From Dokdonia sp. PRO95 (GTDB taxonomy: Bacteria > Bacteroidota > Bacteroidia > Flavobacteriales > Flavobacteriaceae), in NCBI RefSeq assembly GCF_000355805.1, contig NZ_CM001837.1, forward strand, positions 817,408 through 881,407: a stretch of 64,000 bases of DNA, written 5' to 3'. Under the pieces are notes generated by a model, which ran no database searches, was not told where the DNA came from, and worked only from the letters and a program-made list of their open reading frames with translations. Position numbers and translations under genes: made by a program. Shown here piece after piece: positions 9,231 to 18,477 of this stretch (the stretch's first letter is position 1; each line of letters starts with the position of its first letter).

Positions 9231-12209
9231 ATGAAACAAAAGTACCCATTACTCAAAATGGTCTATTTCTTGTTATTTTTAATTCCTTGTGCCCTAATGG
9301 GACAGTCTGTTGTTACGGGAGTTATTAAAGATGCTGGAAATAACCCAATTCCCTTTGTCAATGTTATTGAAAAAGGAACTTCAAACGGAACTACATCAGA
9401 TTTTGATGGTAATTACTCGATAACACTAAACGGTAATTCTGGAACCTTAGAATTTTCATACTTAGGGTATGCAACACAAGAACAAACAATTTCAAGTTCA
9501 CAGACACTGAATGTGACTCTTGAAGAATCATCAGAGTCGCTAGATGAAATAGTAATTTCTGGTCTAGCCTCTTCTGTAAAGAGATCGAATGCTGCAAATG
9601 CAGTAGCATCCGTATCAGCAGAGCAAATTACTGGTACCACACCACCACCTACGTTAGATGGGGCTTTGTATGGTAAATTTGCTGGAGCACTCGTGAGTCA
9701 GAATTCTGGAGCACCAGGTGGAGGACTTTCTATTAAGCTTCGTGGTGCAACCTCTATCCAAGGTAACACTCAACCGTTATACATTATAGATGGTATCTAT
9801 GTAGATAATTCATCTATTTCTGCTGGTCTTAATGCAGTTTCTGCCGCATCTGCTGGAGGAAGTGCTTCAAATCAAGATAACCCTACAAACAGAATAGCAG
9901 ATATAAATCCGGATGATATTGAAAATATTGAAATACTGAAAGGAGCATCTGCTGCAGCAATATATGGTTCTAGAGCTGCTGCCGGGGTTGTTATTATCAC
10001 AACTAAGAAAGGTAAAGCTGGAGAAACTCAGTTTAAATTTGGTCAATCTTTTGGGTGGACACAAGTAACAAGACTTTTAGGTTTACGCAATTACAATGAG
10101 CAACGCGTAGAGGATAGCTTTGGTGCAGAAGCAGTACCACTTTTTGTAGCCGCTAGAGATGAGGGAAGATTAGTAGATTATGAAGAAGAGATATACGGCG
10201 AGAAAGGTCTTATAAGCAAAACTAATTTTAGCATGAGCGGTGGAGATGAAAAAACACGTTTCTACGCTGGTGTGACTCATAGTGATGAAAATGGTATTGT
10301 AAAAAACACAGGCTATGAAAAGACTTCACTTCGTCTTAACTTAGATCATAGAGCTACAGACTTCTTAAAAGTATCTCTTAACACAAACTACATCAACTCA
10401 AAATCTGATCGTGGTTTCTTTAATAATGACAACTCAGGTACTACTATTGGTGTGACTTTAACGGGTACAACCCCTTGGTTACAGTTGTTTCCAGATGAAA
10501 ATGGTGTATATCCAGACAATCCATCTGGTGCTTCAAACCCTCTACAGACAAGAGATAGAGTAACTAATGAGGAAATAGTAGATCGTTTTATTGTTGGTGC
10601 TTCTGCAAATCTAGATATCTTCAAAAAAGAAAAATCAAGTCTTGAATTAATTCTACGTGGAGGTCTAGATACTTATGGACAGAAATCTAGAGCTATTTTC
10701 CCTAAAGATTTACAATTTCAAAAACCAGCTAATGGTGGTCAAAATGGGGTTGCTGTTCAAGGAGATACTCAAAACAGAAACTACAATCTAGCGGCTTTCT
10801 TGGTACATAATTACAGAACAGATAATGATTTATCTTTTAGAACTCAAGCCGGTGTAACAAGAGAGTATTTTGACAGAAATACACAACTTATTACGGCTAG
10901 CGGACTTGTCGCTTCAGAAACTAATGTTGACCAAGCAGCTAACACTGGAACTAACCAGTTTAGATTACTTCAAGAAGATGCAGGATTTTTTGTACAAGAA
11001 GAAATCAACTTTCAAGATAAGCTTATAGGAGCAATAGGATTAAGAGGAGACAAGTCTTCGAATAATGGAGATGCAAACGAGCTTAACTATTACCCTAAAG
11101 CATCACTTGCAGCAAACTTTAATGAGTTTGATTTCTGGAAAGAGGATAGCTTTGTAGACAAATTTAAGCTTCGTGTAGCCTATGGAGAGGCAGGTAACTT
11201 TGCTCCTTTTGGAGCATTATTTACATCATACACTTCATTCTCTACAAATGATCTATTAGGAATAAGCCTAGTAGGTGTGCGTGGAGATGGTGATTTAAGC
11301 CCTGAGCGCCAAAAAGAATTAGAATTTGGTACAGACCTTAGTATTCTTGATGGTAAAGTAGATTTTTCTGCAACATACTATATTAAGACTGTTGATGATT
11401 TAATTCTTAACTCAGCACTACCTCCATCTTCTGGATTTACGAGCGAATTTGTAAATGCAGGTGAATTACAAAACAAAGGACTTGAATTATCATTAAATAG
11501 TAATATTATTGAGTCAGAGGATTTTGTGTGGAATGCTAGTGTAAACTGGTTTAAGAACACCTCAAAAATCACTCGTCTTGATGTTGATCCTTTTAACGTA
11601 GGTGCATTTGGAGCAACACTTGGTACATTTAGAATTGAAGAAGGTTCTAGTGCTACACAGATAGTAGGAATAGGCCCTAATCCAGGTGCAAATGGATTCC
11701 AAAGGTTTGGAGATTCAGAGCCAGATTTTCAAATGGCGCTTAACAATAGCCTTCAATACAAAGATTTTCAATTATCATTCTTATGGCAATGGAAAAAAGG
11801 TGGAGATAACATTAACCTAACTACATTATTATCTGATTTAAACGGTACAAGTGCAGATTATGATGATTCTGGACTTGATCCTTCTGGAACTCTTGCAAAT
11901 GGTCCATATAGAGTGAGCCAGCTTGGTTCATCTGCAGATGTATTTGTAGAAGATGCATCTTACTTAAGATTGCGTGAAGTAGGATTATACTATACTATAC
12001 CTACAACAACTTTAGAAAACTTCTTAGGAGGAAACATAGACAATATTAAAGTAGGATTTTCAGGAACAAACCTAATCAACATATTTGATTACAACAGTTA
12101 TGATCCAGAAGTTTCAAACTTTGGTGGTGGCGGTATCTTTACTGGCGTAGAGGTTACACCTTTCCCATCTTCTAAGCGATTCTTATTTAACCTAGCTGTA
12201 AATTTTTAA
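9231..12209 (+). CDS. SusC/RagA-family TonB-dependent outer-membrane receptor
   Basis: The product is 992 residues. A signal peptide ends near ALMG/Q (about residue 24). A carboxypeptidase-regulatory-like beta-sandwich follows (about 26-112, with DFDGNYSI), then the plug domain with LRGATSIQGNTQPLYIIDG and the SusC-type GASAAAIYGSRAAAGVVII segment near 240-260. The rest is a 22-strand-type barrel ending in an aromatic residue (NLAVNF). SusC proteins import oligosaccharides or peptides with a SusD lipoprotein lid. The susD-like gene follows after 9 nt, so the two are one operon. No glycoside hydrolase or other degradative gene is linked, so the substrate cannot be read from context. Confidence 0.95.
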   Translation: MKQKYPLLKMVYFLLFLIPCALMGQSVVTGVIKDAGNNPIPFVNVIEKGTSNGTTSDFDGNYSITLNGNSGTLEFSYLGYATQEQTISSSQTLNVTLEESSESLDEIVISGLASSVKRSNAANAVASVSAEQITGTTPPPTLDGALYGKFAGALVSQNSGAPGGGLSIKLRGATSIQGNTQPLYIIDGIYVDNSSISAGLNAVSAASAGGSASNQDNPTNRIADINPDDIENIEILKGASAAAIYGSRAAAGVVIITTKKGKAGETQFKFGQSFGWTQVTRLLGLRNYNEQRVEDSFGAEAVPLFVAARDEGRLVDYEEEIYGEKGLISKTNFSMSGGDEKTRFYAGVTHSDENGIVKNTGYEKTSLRLNLDHRATDFLKVSLNTNYINSKSDRGFFNNDNSGTTIGVTLTGTTPWLQLFPDENGVYPDNPSGASNPLQTRDRVTNEEIVDRFIVGASANLDIFKKEKSSLELILRGGLDTYGQKSRAIFPKDLQFQKPANGGQNGVAVQGDTQNRNYNLAAFLVHNYRTDNDLSFRTQAGVTREYFDRNTQLITASGLVASETNVDQAANTGTNQFRLLQEDAGFFVQEEINFQDKLIGAIGLRGDKSSNNGDANELNYYPKASLAANFNEFDFWKEDSFVDKFKLRVAYGEAGNFAPFGALFTSYTSFSTNDLLGISLVGVRGDGDLSPERQKELEFGTDLSILDGKVDFSATYYIKTVDDLILNSALPPSSGFTSEFVNAGELQNKGLELSLNSNIIESEDFVWNASVNWFKNTSKITRLDVDPFNVGAFGATLGTFRIEEGSSATQIVGIGPNPGANGFQRFGDSEPDFQMALNNSLQYKDFQLSFLWQWKKGGDNINLTTLLSDLNGTSADYDDSGLDPSGTLANGPYRVSQLGSSADVFVEDASYLRLREVGLYYTIPTTTLENFLGGNIDNIKVGFSGTNLINIFDYNSYDPEVSNFGGGGIFTGVEVTPFPSSKRFLFNLAVNF

Positions 12210-12218
12210 AATAAAAAG

Positions 12219-13574
12219 ATGAAAAAATATATAACCAAAAGCCTACTCGCATTAAGTATTTGTGCTGGGCTTTATTCTTGTGACGTACAAGAATATTCAG
12301 ACTTAAATAACCCCGAGGTTGATGCCTTTGAAGAGAATCTAACTCGCGGTGACTTACAAGATCTAGTAGGCGGAGTGCTCTATAGTTCCCGTGTAGGCTT
12401 AGGAAATTACTTTGATAATTGTGGAGTTATAGGTAGAGAATACTATAGATTCTCAAGCTCAGACCCTAGATATACAAGTGATTTGCTAGGTGGAGAAAAT
12501 GCTGTCTTAGACAATAATACCTTCTATATTACAACTCCCTGGGCTGCTAGATATAGAACCGTAAAAAACGCTAACCTTATCTTAGGGTTTATTGAAGGTC
12601 AAGATCTATCTGCAATATTTACTGCAGAGGAACTTAGCGCAACAACTGGATTTTTAAAAACAATGATTGCTCATGAGTTATTACTTAATCTAAACTTAGT
12701 AGACGAGGGAGGCATACGTGTAGACGTTGCAGACGAAGCAAACTTAGGACCATTTGTATCAAAAAGCGAGGCACTAACCTTTATAAGAACTACTTTAGCA
12801 GATGCTGCTACAGATCTTAATGGTGGAGGTGATGAATTTCCGTTTCAACTTTCAGATGGATTTGAAAGTTTTAAAGTTCCAACAGATTTTGCTTTAGTAA
12901 GTAATGCCCTTGCCGCAAGAATAGCAGCATATCAAGGGGATTTTGCAGGAGTGTTATCATTACTTGATGATTCTTTCCTAAGGTTAGATAATGTAAACCT
13001 CGATCTTGGTGTTTATCACAACTTTTCACAAGATCAGACGGATCTTCTTAACCCTATGTTTTTTGCTGTCAACTCATCTACTGCAGGTGCACGTATCGCG
13101 CAACCATCTTTTATCACAGATGCAGAAGCAGGAGATGCTAGACTTAATAAAGTAGTACTACGTAGTGCTGTAGATGATGCTGGCAACACTATTGCAAACC
13201 CATTAACACTTGACGGTCTTACTGGTGAATATGACGTGTTCCGTTACACTTCTAATGTTGATGATATTCCAATCATTCGTAACGAAGAATTATTATTACT
13301 TTATGCAGAGGCAAATATTACAATAGATCCTGCCGAAGCGATAGTTGCACTTGACTTAATCAGACAAAGTGCTGGCCTCGATCCTTATGCTGGAGCTATG
13401 GATGCTGCTTCTCTTACAGATGAGATGCTTACGCAACGTAGGTACTCACTCTATTCAGAAGGACACAGATGGATTGATGTACGTCGTTATAATCGTCTTG
13501 ATGAGCTCCCTATAGACAGAGCAAATGATGATGTATTCTCTCAATTTCCAATACCGCTTACTGAGAATCAATAA
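12219..13574 (+). CDS. SusD/RagB-family substrate-binding lipoprotein
   Basis: The product is 451 residues. It is an outer-membrane lipoprotein with lipobox GLYSC (Cys21), followed by the SusD-like N-terminal segment and the RagB/SusD TPR fold. The typical C-terminal motif RRYSLYSEGHRWIDVRRYN lies near residues 407-425. It caps the SusC channel and binds nutrient at the cell surface. It is somewhat shorter than many SusD proteins (about 500 or more residues) but has intact ends. It starts 9 nt after the susC-like stop and is followed by a strong terminator. Confidence 0.93.
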   Translation: MKKYITKSLLALSICAGLYSCDVQEYSDLNNPEVDAFEENLTRGDLQDLVGGVLYSSRVGLGNYFDNCGVIGREYYRFSSSDPRYTSDLLGGENAVLDNNTFYITTPWAARYRTVKNANLILGFIEGQDLSAIFTAEELSATTGFLKTMIAHELLLNLNLVDEGGIRVDVADEANLGPFVSKSEALTFIRTTLADAATDLNGGGDEFPFQLSDGFESFKVPTDFALVSNALAARIAAYQGDFAGVLSLLDDSFLRLDNVNLDLGVYHNFSQDQTDLLNPMFFAVNSSTAGARIAQPSFITDAEAGDARLNKVVLRSAVDDAGNTIANPLTLDGLTGEYDVFRYTSNVDDIPIIRNEELLLLYAEANITIDPAEAIVALDLIRQSAGLDPYAGAMDAASLTDEMLTQRRYSLYSEGHRWIDVRRYNRLDELPIDRANDDVFSQFPIPLTENQ

Positions 13575-13593
13575 AACTCAGATAGTTCATTCA

Positions 13594-13627
13594 AACCCTC
13601 TCAACATTCATTGAGAGGGTTTTTTTA
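13594..13627 (+). terminator. Terminator of the susC/susD operon
   Basis: Stem AACCCTCTCAA/TTGAGAGGGTT with a six-base loop is followed by a run of T, 20 nt after the susD-like stop. Confidence 0.9.
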
Positions 13628-13628
13628 T

Positions 13629-13642
13629 GCTTTCGCGAAAGC
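13629..13642. repeat. TTTCGCGAAA palindrome, copy 3 (14 bp)
   Basis: A perfect GCTTTCGCGAAAGC lies directly between two convergent terminators (13594-13627 and 13658-13694). It is followed by GTAATTACCC, a flank partly shared with other copies. Confidence 0.95.
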
Positions 13643-13657
13643 GTAATTACCCACAAA

Positions 13658-13694
13658 AAAAAGCGCATTCAGCTTATTGCCGAATGCGCTTTTC
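13658..13694 (-). terminator. Terminator of the efflux operon
   Basis: Stem AAGCGCATTC/GAATGCGCTT with an 11-nt loop. On the minus strand it is followed by a T tract, 21 nt beyond the RND transporter stop. Confidence 0.85.
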
Positions 13695-13714
13695 TACACT
13701 AACTAACTAATCAC

Positions 13715-16700
13715 TTATGCTGCTTCTGGCAGCTCTTTTTCTTCTTCTACGGTTTCTTTACCTCCTCGTATTTTGAACTTAATACGATATACTATGTAAT
13801 ATAGCAATGGTACGATAATAAGAGTAAGGAACGTAGCTATGATTAATCCGTAGATTACTGTCCACGCTAGTGGTCCCCAGAAAATCACGTTATCACCTCC
13901 TACATAAATCCCTGCATCAAACTCTTGGAACAATCCAAAGAAGTCTATGTTAATACCTATTGCAAGCGGTATTAGACCAAGAACGGTTGTGATGGCAGTA
14001 AGCAATACTGGGCGTAAACGCGCTCTACCTCCTTCTATAATCAATTCTTGCATTGTCTTTTTATCAAGTAATTGCTTGTCCTCAAGACCTAGCGCCACCT
14101 CTTTTCTGTCTACTAGCAACTGCGTGTAGTCCAGAAGTACCACCCCATTATTTACTACAATACCAGCAAGTGATATAATACCCATCATAGTCATTATAAT
14201 CACGAACGGAGCTCCACTTATAATAATACCTCCAAAAACTCCTATAAAGCTCAAGAAGATTGCAATCATAATAATGACTGGTTTTGATATAGAGCTAAAC
14301 TGGAAAATAAGTAAGAAGAAAATTAACGCAAGACCTCCAAAGAAGGCACTTACTAAGAAGTTCATTTCTTTAGCTTGTTCTTCAATTTGTCCTGTATAAT
14401 TCACCTTGATATCCTTAGGCACACCATCAAAGTTTTTCATCTCTTCTTGAATGGCTGCAACTACCACACCCGCATCTGTAAATCCAGCAGCGAGGTTAGA
14501 ATATACCGTTACCACACGTTTTGAATCTCTGTGCTTAATCGCGCTAAAAGATGATGTGTTTTTTGTAGTAGTAACAGCACTCACCGGCACTTCTTTTACT
14601 TGCCCAGTTGCTGGGTCTCTAAACGTAATATTCTGATTAAATAAAGCAGATTTATCATAACGTTGCTCTTCATTAAAGCGCACGTAGATATCATAATCTT
14701 CTCCGTCTTTCTTATATACTCCAGCCTTATCACCAAAGATAGAACGACGCAGCTGCATACCCACTTGACCTGTTGCTACACCTAGCTCTCCAGCCTTCTG
14801 GCGATCTACAATGACCTCTGTACCTGGTTTACCTCTATTTACATTAATCTTAAGCTCATCTACACCTGGCACGTTACGGCTGTTGATATAGTTACGCATT
14901 TGCTCTGCTGCGATAATGAGTTCTTGGTAATCTTTACCTTCTAGCTCGATGTTAATAGGGTATCCTTGTGGTGGTCCTGCAGCATCTTTTTCTACTGTAA
15001 TCACCACTCCTGGGTACACACCTCTCACGGCATCTTGCACTTTAAAGCGTAGCTCTTCACTATCTGCCTCGTTACGGTACTTGTACTCACGCATCGTTGC
15101 CGTAATTTTTGCTTTATGAGGCATCTCGGCAGCACTACCGCCATCTGTTTGAGGGTTACCTGCACCTTCACCTACTTGTGATACAGAAGTTTCTACAAGA
15201 GCATTGTAATCTTCGCCCTCTAGATATGCTTCGTCATTAAATACTTTAAAGACGCGCTGCTCTATTTCTTTAGTAATGGCATTTGTTTTCTCGATGGCTG
15301 TTCCTTCTGGATACTCGACATACACCGTAATCTGGTTAGGCTTATTATCTGGGAAGAACTCTATAGCGGTACGACCTGCACCTATAGAACCTCCAAATGC
15401 CATAAAAGTTAAAATTAACAGTAGAAAAATACCTCCTACAAATGCAATAGGTCTGTAGCCTCTAATAGACCACCCTAAGAAGTTTTTATACACCTTCTCA
15501 AGCCACGTAAGGAATCGCTGCTGAAAAACATCGGCGGCACCTTTAAGTAGGTATTTGTAGATCCACATAAAGATAATAGTCGCTAGCACTAGACTTCCTA
15601 GACCGCGTATGCTTCCACCTAAAAATAATATCATTAACCCAATAGGCAACATAATGAGTGATGTGCGTATGAGAAATTTTCGCGAAAGCGCCTTCTCCTC
15701 TGTATTCATAAACTGTGATACGAGCATCGAGTTTATAAATATTGCCACAAATAATGATGAACCTAGTACCACAGATAATGTGATAGGGAAGTAAATCATA
15801 AACTGTCCCATAATACCTGGCCATAATCCTAACGGTACAAAGGCTGCTACGGTTGTAAGTGTAGAAATAATAATAGGGAAAGCAATCTCTCCGATACCTT
15901 TTTTGGCCGCTTCTATGCGTCCCATACCTTCTTCATCCATAAGGCGGTATACGTTTTCTACCACCACAATCCCGTTATCTACAAGCATACCTAGACCCAT
16001 AATGAGGGCAAAAAGTATCATTGTATTCATCGTATAACCCATTAAATTAAGGATCATAAAACTCATAAACATAGACATAGGGATCGCAAAACCTACAAAG
16101 AGTGCGTTTTTAAACCCTAAGAAAAACATAAGTACACCTACCACAAGTATAATCCCGAAGATGATATTGTTTACAAGGTCGTTTACTTGGTTTTCTGTTT
16201 TGGCACTCTGATCATTTGCTGTACGTACGACTACATCTGGAGGAAAGACCTCTGCCGTGGCGTTTTCGATAATCTCGTTGATTTGCTCAACAGCTTCAAT
16301 CATATTTTCGCCAGAACGTTTCTTTACATCTAGCATTACTACTGTCTCGCTTATCTCCTCATCATCTACGGTGTCTCCATCATAAAGCGTGAGGTCACGC
16401 GCATAAGTTGTTTTATCTTCTTCTGTAAATGATACCGTTGCGATATCCTTTAAGTATATCGCTCCATTTTCTGATTTAATTACAAAGTCTTCAAGCTCTT
16501 CTGGGCTTTGAATCTCTCCTATAACGCGTATGTTACGACGCTGCCCACTGCTTATAAGGTTACCTGCAGAGAGGGTCATATTCTCATTGCCTATAGAAGC
16601 AAGTATGTCGTTAAAACTTACTTGTGCAGCAATCATTTTATACACATCTACCGCTACTTCTACCTCGCGTTCTTGAGCACCACGTATGGTTGCCTCCTTG

Positions 16701-17260
16701 ATTTCTTTAAGGCTCTCAATCTCGTCTTGCAGGTACTCTGCATACTCCTTGAGTTTTATAGTAGGGTAGTTACCAGATACGTTTACATTAAGAATAGGTG
16801 TCTCTTCTGAGATACTTAGGTCAAAAACATTAGGCTCTACCTTTGCGTTGTTAAACGTAGGCCAGTCCTCATTTGCTGTTTCTGAGTCTACCTCATCCTT
16901 AACACGTTGCTTTGCAACTTGTACATCTACGCCTTCTTTAAACTCTACTGTGATGATCGCATAATCTTCTTGTGAGGTAGATAATACTTCTACCACGTCA
17001 GAAAGATTCTGCAGTTTATCTTCTAGAGGATCTACTATGAGACGTTCTATATCTTCGGCAGTGTTACCTGGGTAAGGTGCAGAGATATAAATTTTAGTCT
17101 CATTAATTTCTGGAAAGTTCTCACGAGCCATCCCTAGGTAGGCTCCCATCCCTAAGGCAAGAAACAGCGCCATAAGAACGTAAATAATCGTAGGATTATC
17201 TATCGCCCAACTTGAAATCGCAAACTCCTTGTTTACATTTTTCTTTTTCTTATCTGTCAT
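13715..17260 (-). CDS. RND-family efflux transporter permease (AcrB/MexB-like)
   Basis: The product is 1181 residues with the RND layout: one N-terminal helix (about 20-43), a periplasmic porter loop, a helix bundle, a second porter loop and a final helix bundle. It drives proton-coupled export across the envelope with the adjacent fusion protein and TolC-like channel. In the TM4 region the motif reads GMLVDNGIVVVEN, so the aspartate pair of AcrB (D407/D408) appears as D428-N429. The central region carries about 100 residues of extra hydrophobic sequence (about 500-600) compared with AcrB. It is last in the operon, 3 nt after the fusion protein. Palindrome copy 4 lies inside this gene. The substrate is unknown. 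Confidence 0.93.
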   Translation of the reverse strand: MTDKKKKNVNKEFAISSWAIDNPTIIYVLMALFLALGMGAYLGMARENFPEINETKIYISAPYPGNTAEDIERLIVDPLEDKLQNLSDVVEVLSTSQEDYAIITVEFKEGVDVQVAKQRVKDEVDSETANEDWPTFNNAKVEPNVFDLSISEETPILNVNVSGNYPTIKLKEYAEYLQDEIESLKEIKEATIRGAQEREVEVAVDVYKMIAAQVSFNDILASIGNENMTLSAGNLISSGQRRNIRVIGEIQSPEELEDFVIKSENGAIYLKDIATVSFTEEDKTTYARDLTLYDGDTVDDEEISETVVMLDVKKRSGENMIEAVEQINEIIENATAEVFPPDVVVRTANDQSAKTENQVNDLVNNIIFGIILVVGVLMFFLGFKNALFVGFAIPMSMFMSFMILNLMGYTMNTMILFALIMGLGMLVDNGIVVVENVYRLMDEEGMGRIEAAKKGIGEIAFPIIISTLTTVAAFVPLGLWPGIMGQFMIYFPITLSVVLGSSLFVAIFINSMLVSQFMNTEEKALSRKFLIRTSLIMLPIGLMILFLGGSIRGLGSLVLATIIFMWIYKYLLKGAADVFQQRFLTWLEKVYKNFLGWSIRGYRPIAFVGGIFLLLILTFMAFGGSIGAGRTAIEFFPDNKPNQITVYVEYPEGTAIEKTNAITKEIEQRVFKVFNDEAYLEGEDYNALVETSVSQVGEGAGNPQTDGGSAAEMPHKAKITATMREYKYRNEADSEELRFKVQDAVRGVYPGVVITVEKDAAGPPQGYPINIELEGKDYQELIIAAEQMRNYINSRNVPGVDELKINVNRGKPGTEVIVDRQKAGELGVATGQVGMQLRRSIFGDKAGVYKKDGEDYDIYVRFNEEQRYDKSALFNQNITFRDPATGQVKEVPVSAVTTTKNTSSFSAIKHRDSKRVVTVYSNLAAGFTDAGVVVAAIQEEMKNFDGVPKDIKVNYTGQIEEQAKEMNFLVSAFFGGLALIFFLLIFQFSSISKPVIIMIAIFLSFIGVFGGIIISGAPFVIIMTMMGIISLAGIVVNNGVVLLDYTQLLVDRKEVALGLEDKQLLDKKTMQELIIEGGRARLRPVLLTAITTVLGLIPLAIGINIDFFGLFQEFDAGIYVGGDNVIFWGPLAWTVIYGLIIATFLTLIIVPLLYYIVYRIKFKIRGGKETVEEEKELPEAA
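15678..15687. repeat. TTTCGCGAAA palindrome, copy 4 (10-bp core only, in RND gene)
   Basis: Only the TTTCGCGAAA core plus one arm (GCGC on the right) is present. On the minus strand it is read as ALSRK near residues 525-529 of the transporter. It is either a decayed or an incomplete copy. Confidence 0.8.
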
Positions 17261-17263
17261 CGC

Positions 17264-18433
17264 TTAGTATGTTAAGATTTTTACTGGCTGGTTATCTTTT
17301 ACAGATCTCGCACCTTCTACAATGATTTTATCTCCCACTTCTAGACCAGATAGTACTTCTATGTTAGGTCCTTGTGATTTACCTGTGGTGATGATTTTTT
17401 GCTGTGCTACCATTTCGTCCGCTTTCGCGAAAGCGGTATACACAAATTGCTCACCAGCTGCATTTTCATTAATCACATTGAGAGGGATTAAAATTGCACT
17501 TTCTGCCGTATAGTCGTTGATAGAAAGTCTCGCTGTAAGATTAGGTTTTACCTTTCCATCTTTATTAGGAACATCTACTTCTATCGCAAAACTTCTGTTT
17601 GATGGTTTGATATAATTACCCGTCTGGCGCACGGTAGTCTCTACAGACTCTCCTAGTACTGGAAACTCTACTTTTACCTTTTTACCAGCAGTTACTGTAG
17701 GCAGGTAGCTTTCTGGAATCTCTGCTGCTACATACATATTATCAAGATTTACGATTCTGAATAATGCCATACCTGGAGCAACCACTGTACCTTGGTCTGT
17801 AATCACCTCATCAATTACTCCTGAAAATGGAGCTGTAACCGTTGTTTTACCCAGCTGACTTCTAATCTGGCTCACCATATTTTGTGATGACTCATATTGT
17901 GTTTTTGCCTGTAGGTATTGTATTTCTGACCCTATTTTTTGATCCCAAAGACGTTGCTGGCGCTCAAAAGTAGTTTTTGCAAGTGCTAGTTGAGATTCCA
18001 TTTGTGCTACTTGACTGCTTAGACCACCGTCATCTATACGAGCCAGTGTTTGCCCTTTACGCACGCGCTGTCCTTCTTTTACAACCACACGAGATAAGGT
18101 ACCTTGATACTCTGGGTAGATAAGTACATTTTGCTTAGTCTCTACATTACCTTGCACCTCTATAAAGTGATTAAACAAGGTGTCTTTTACCGTCATTGTG
18201 GTAATAAGAACCTCTTTTTTCTCTCTAGGATTCTTTTCTTCTAGCACCTTTTCTAATTGTGCTAGTTGATCATTAGTAGCCGTGATCTCTTCCTTAAGTG
18301 CTTTTTGTTTTGCCTGTAACTCCTCTACAGATCCAGACTCTAGAAGGGCCTCTACAGATTTTCCGTTACTGTCTCCACCGCAAGAAGCTAGCGCGATACT
18401 TAAGATGGCAAGTGTGATATATTTTTTCATCAT
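17264..18433 (-). CDS. RND efflux membrane fusion (periplasmic adaptor) lipoprotein
   Basis: The product is 389 residues. The lipobox ALASC places Cys18 as the lipidated residue. A coiled-coil segment (about 30-75) is followed by the barrel-sandwich hybrid domain (VVKEGQRVRKGQTLARID), an alpha-hairpin (LAKTTFERQQRLWDQK), the second lipoyl half (VTAPFSGVID) and a beta-barrel domain. It links the RND pump to the TolC-like channel. It sits between the two, 3 nt before the permease. Palindrome copy 5 lies in frame and encodes AFAKA near residues 333-337, in a loop region. Confidence 0.94.
   Translation of the reverse strand: MMKKYITLAILSIALASCGGDSNGKSVEALLESGSVEELQAKQKALKEEITATNDQLAQLEKVLEEKNPREKKEVLITTMTVKDTLFNHFIEVQGNVETKQNVLIYPEYQGTLSRVVVKEGQRVRKGQTLARIDDGGLSSQVAQMESQLALAKTTFERQQRLWDQKIGSEIQYLQAKTQYESSQNMVSQIRSQLGKTTVTAPFSGVIDEVITDQGTVVAPGMALFRIVNLDNMYVAAEIPESYLPTVTAGKKVKVEFPVLGESVETTVRQTGNYIKPSNRSFAIEVDVPNKDGKVKPNLTARLSINDYTAESAILIPLNVINENAAGEQFVYTAFAKADEMVAQQKIITTGKSQGPNIEVLSGLEVGDKIIVEGARSVKDNQPVKILTY
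17419..17436. repeat. TTTCGCGAAA palindrome, copy 5 (18 bp, in fusion-protein gene)
   Basis: A perfect palindrome CCGCTTTCGCGAAAGCGG is read on the minus strand as T-AFAKA-D within the adaptor lipoprotein gene. Confidence 0.95.
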
Positions 18434-18477
18434 TGTAATATTACTGATTGGTACTATTTGGATTCTCTTTTTAAAAA

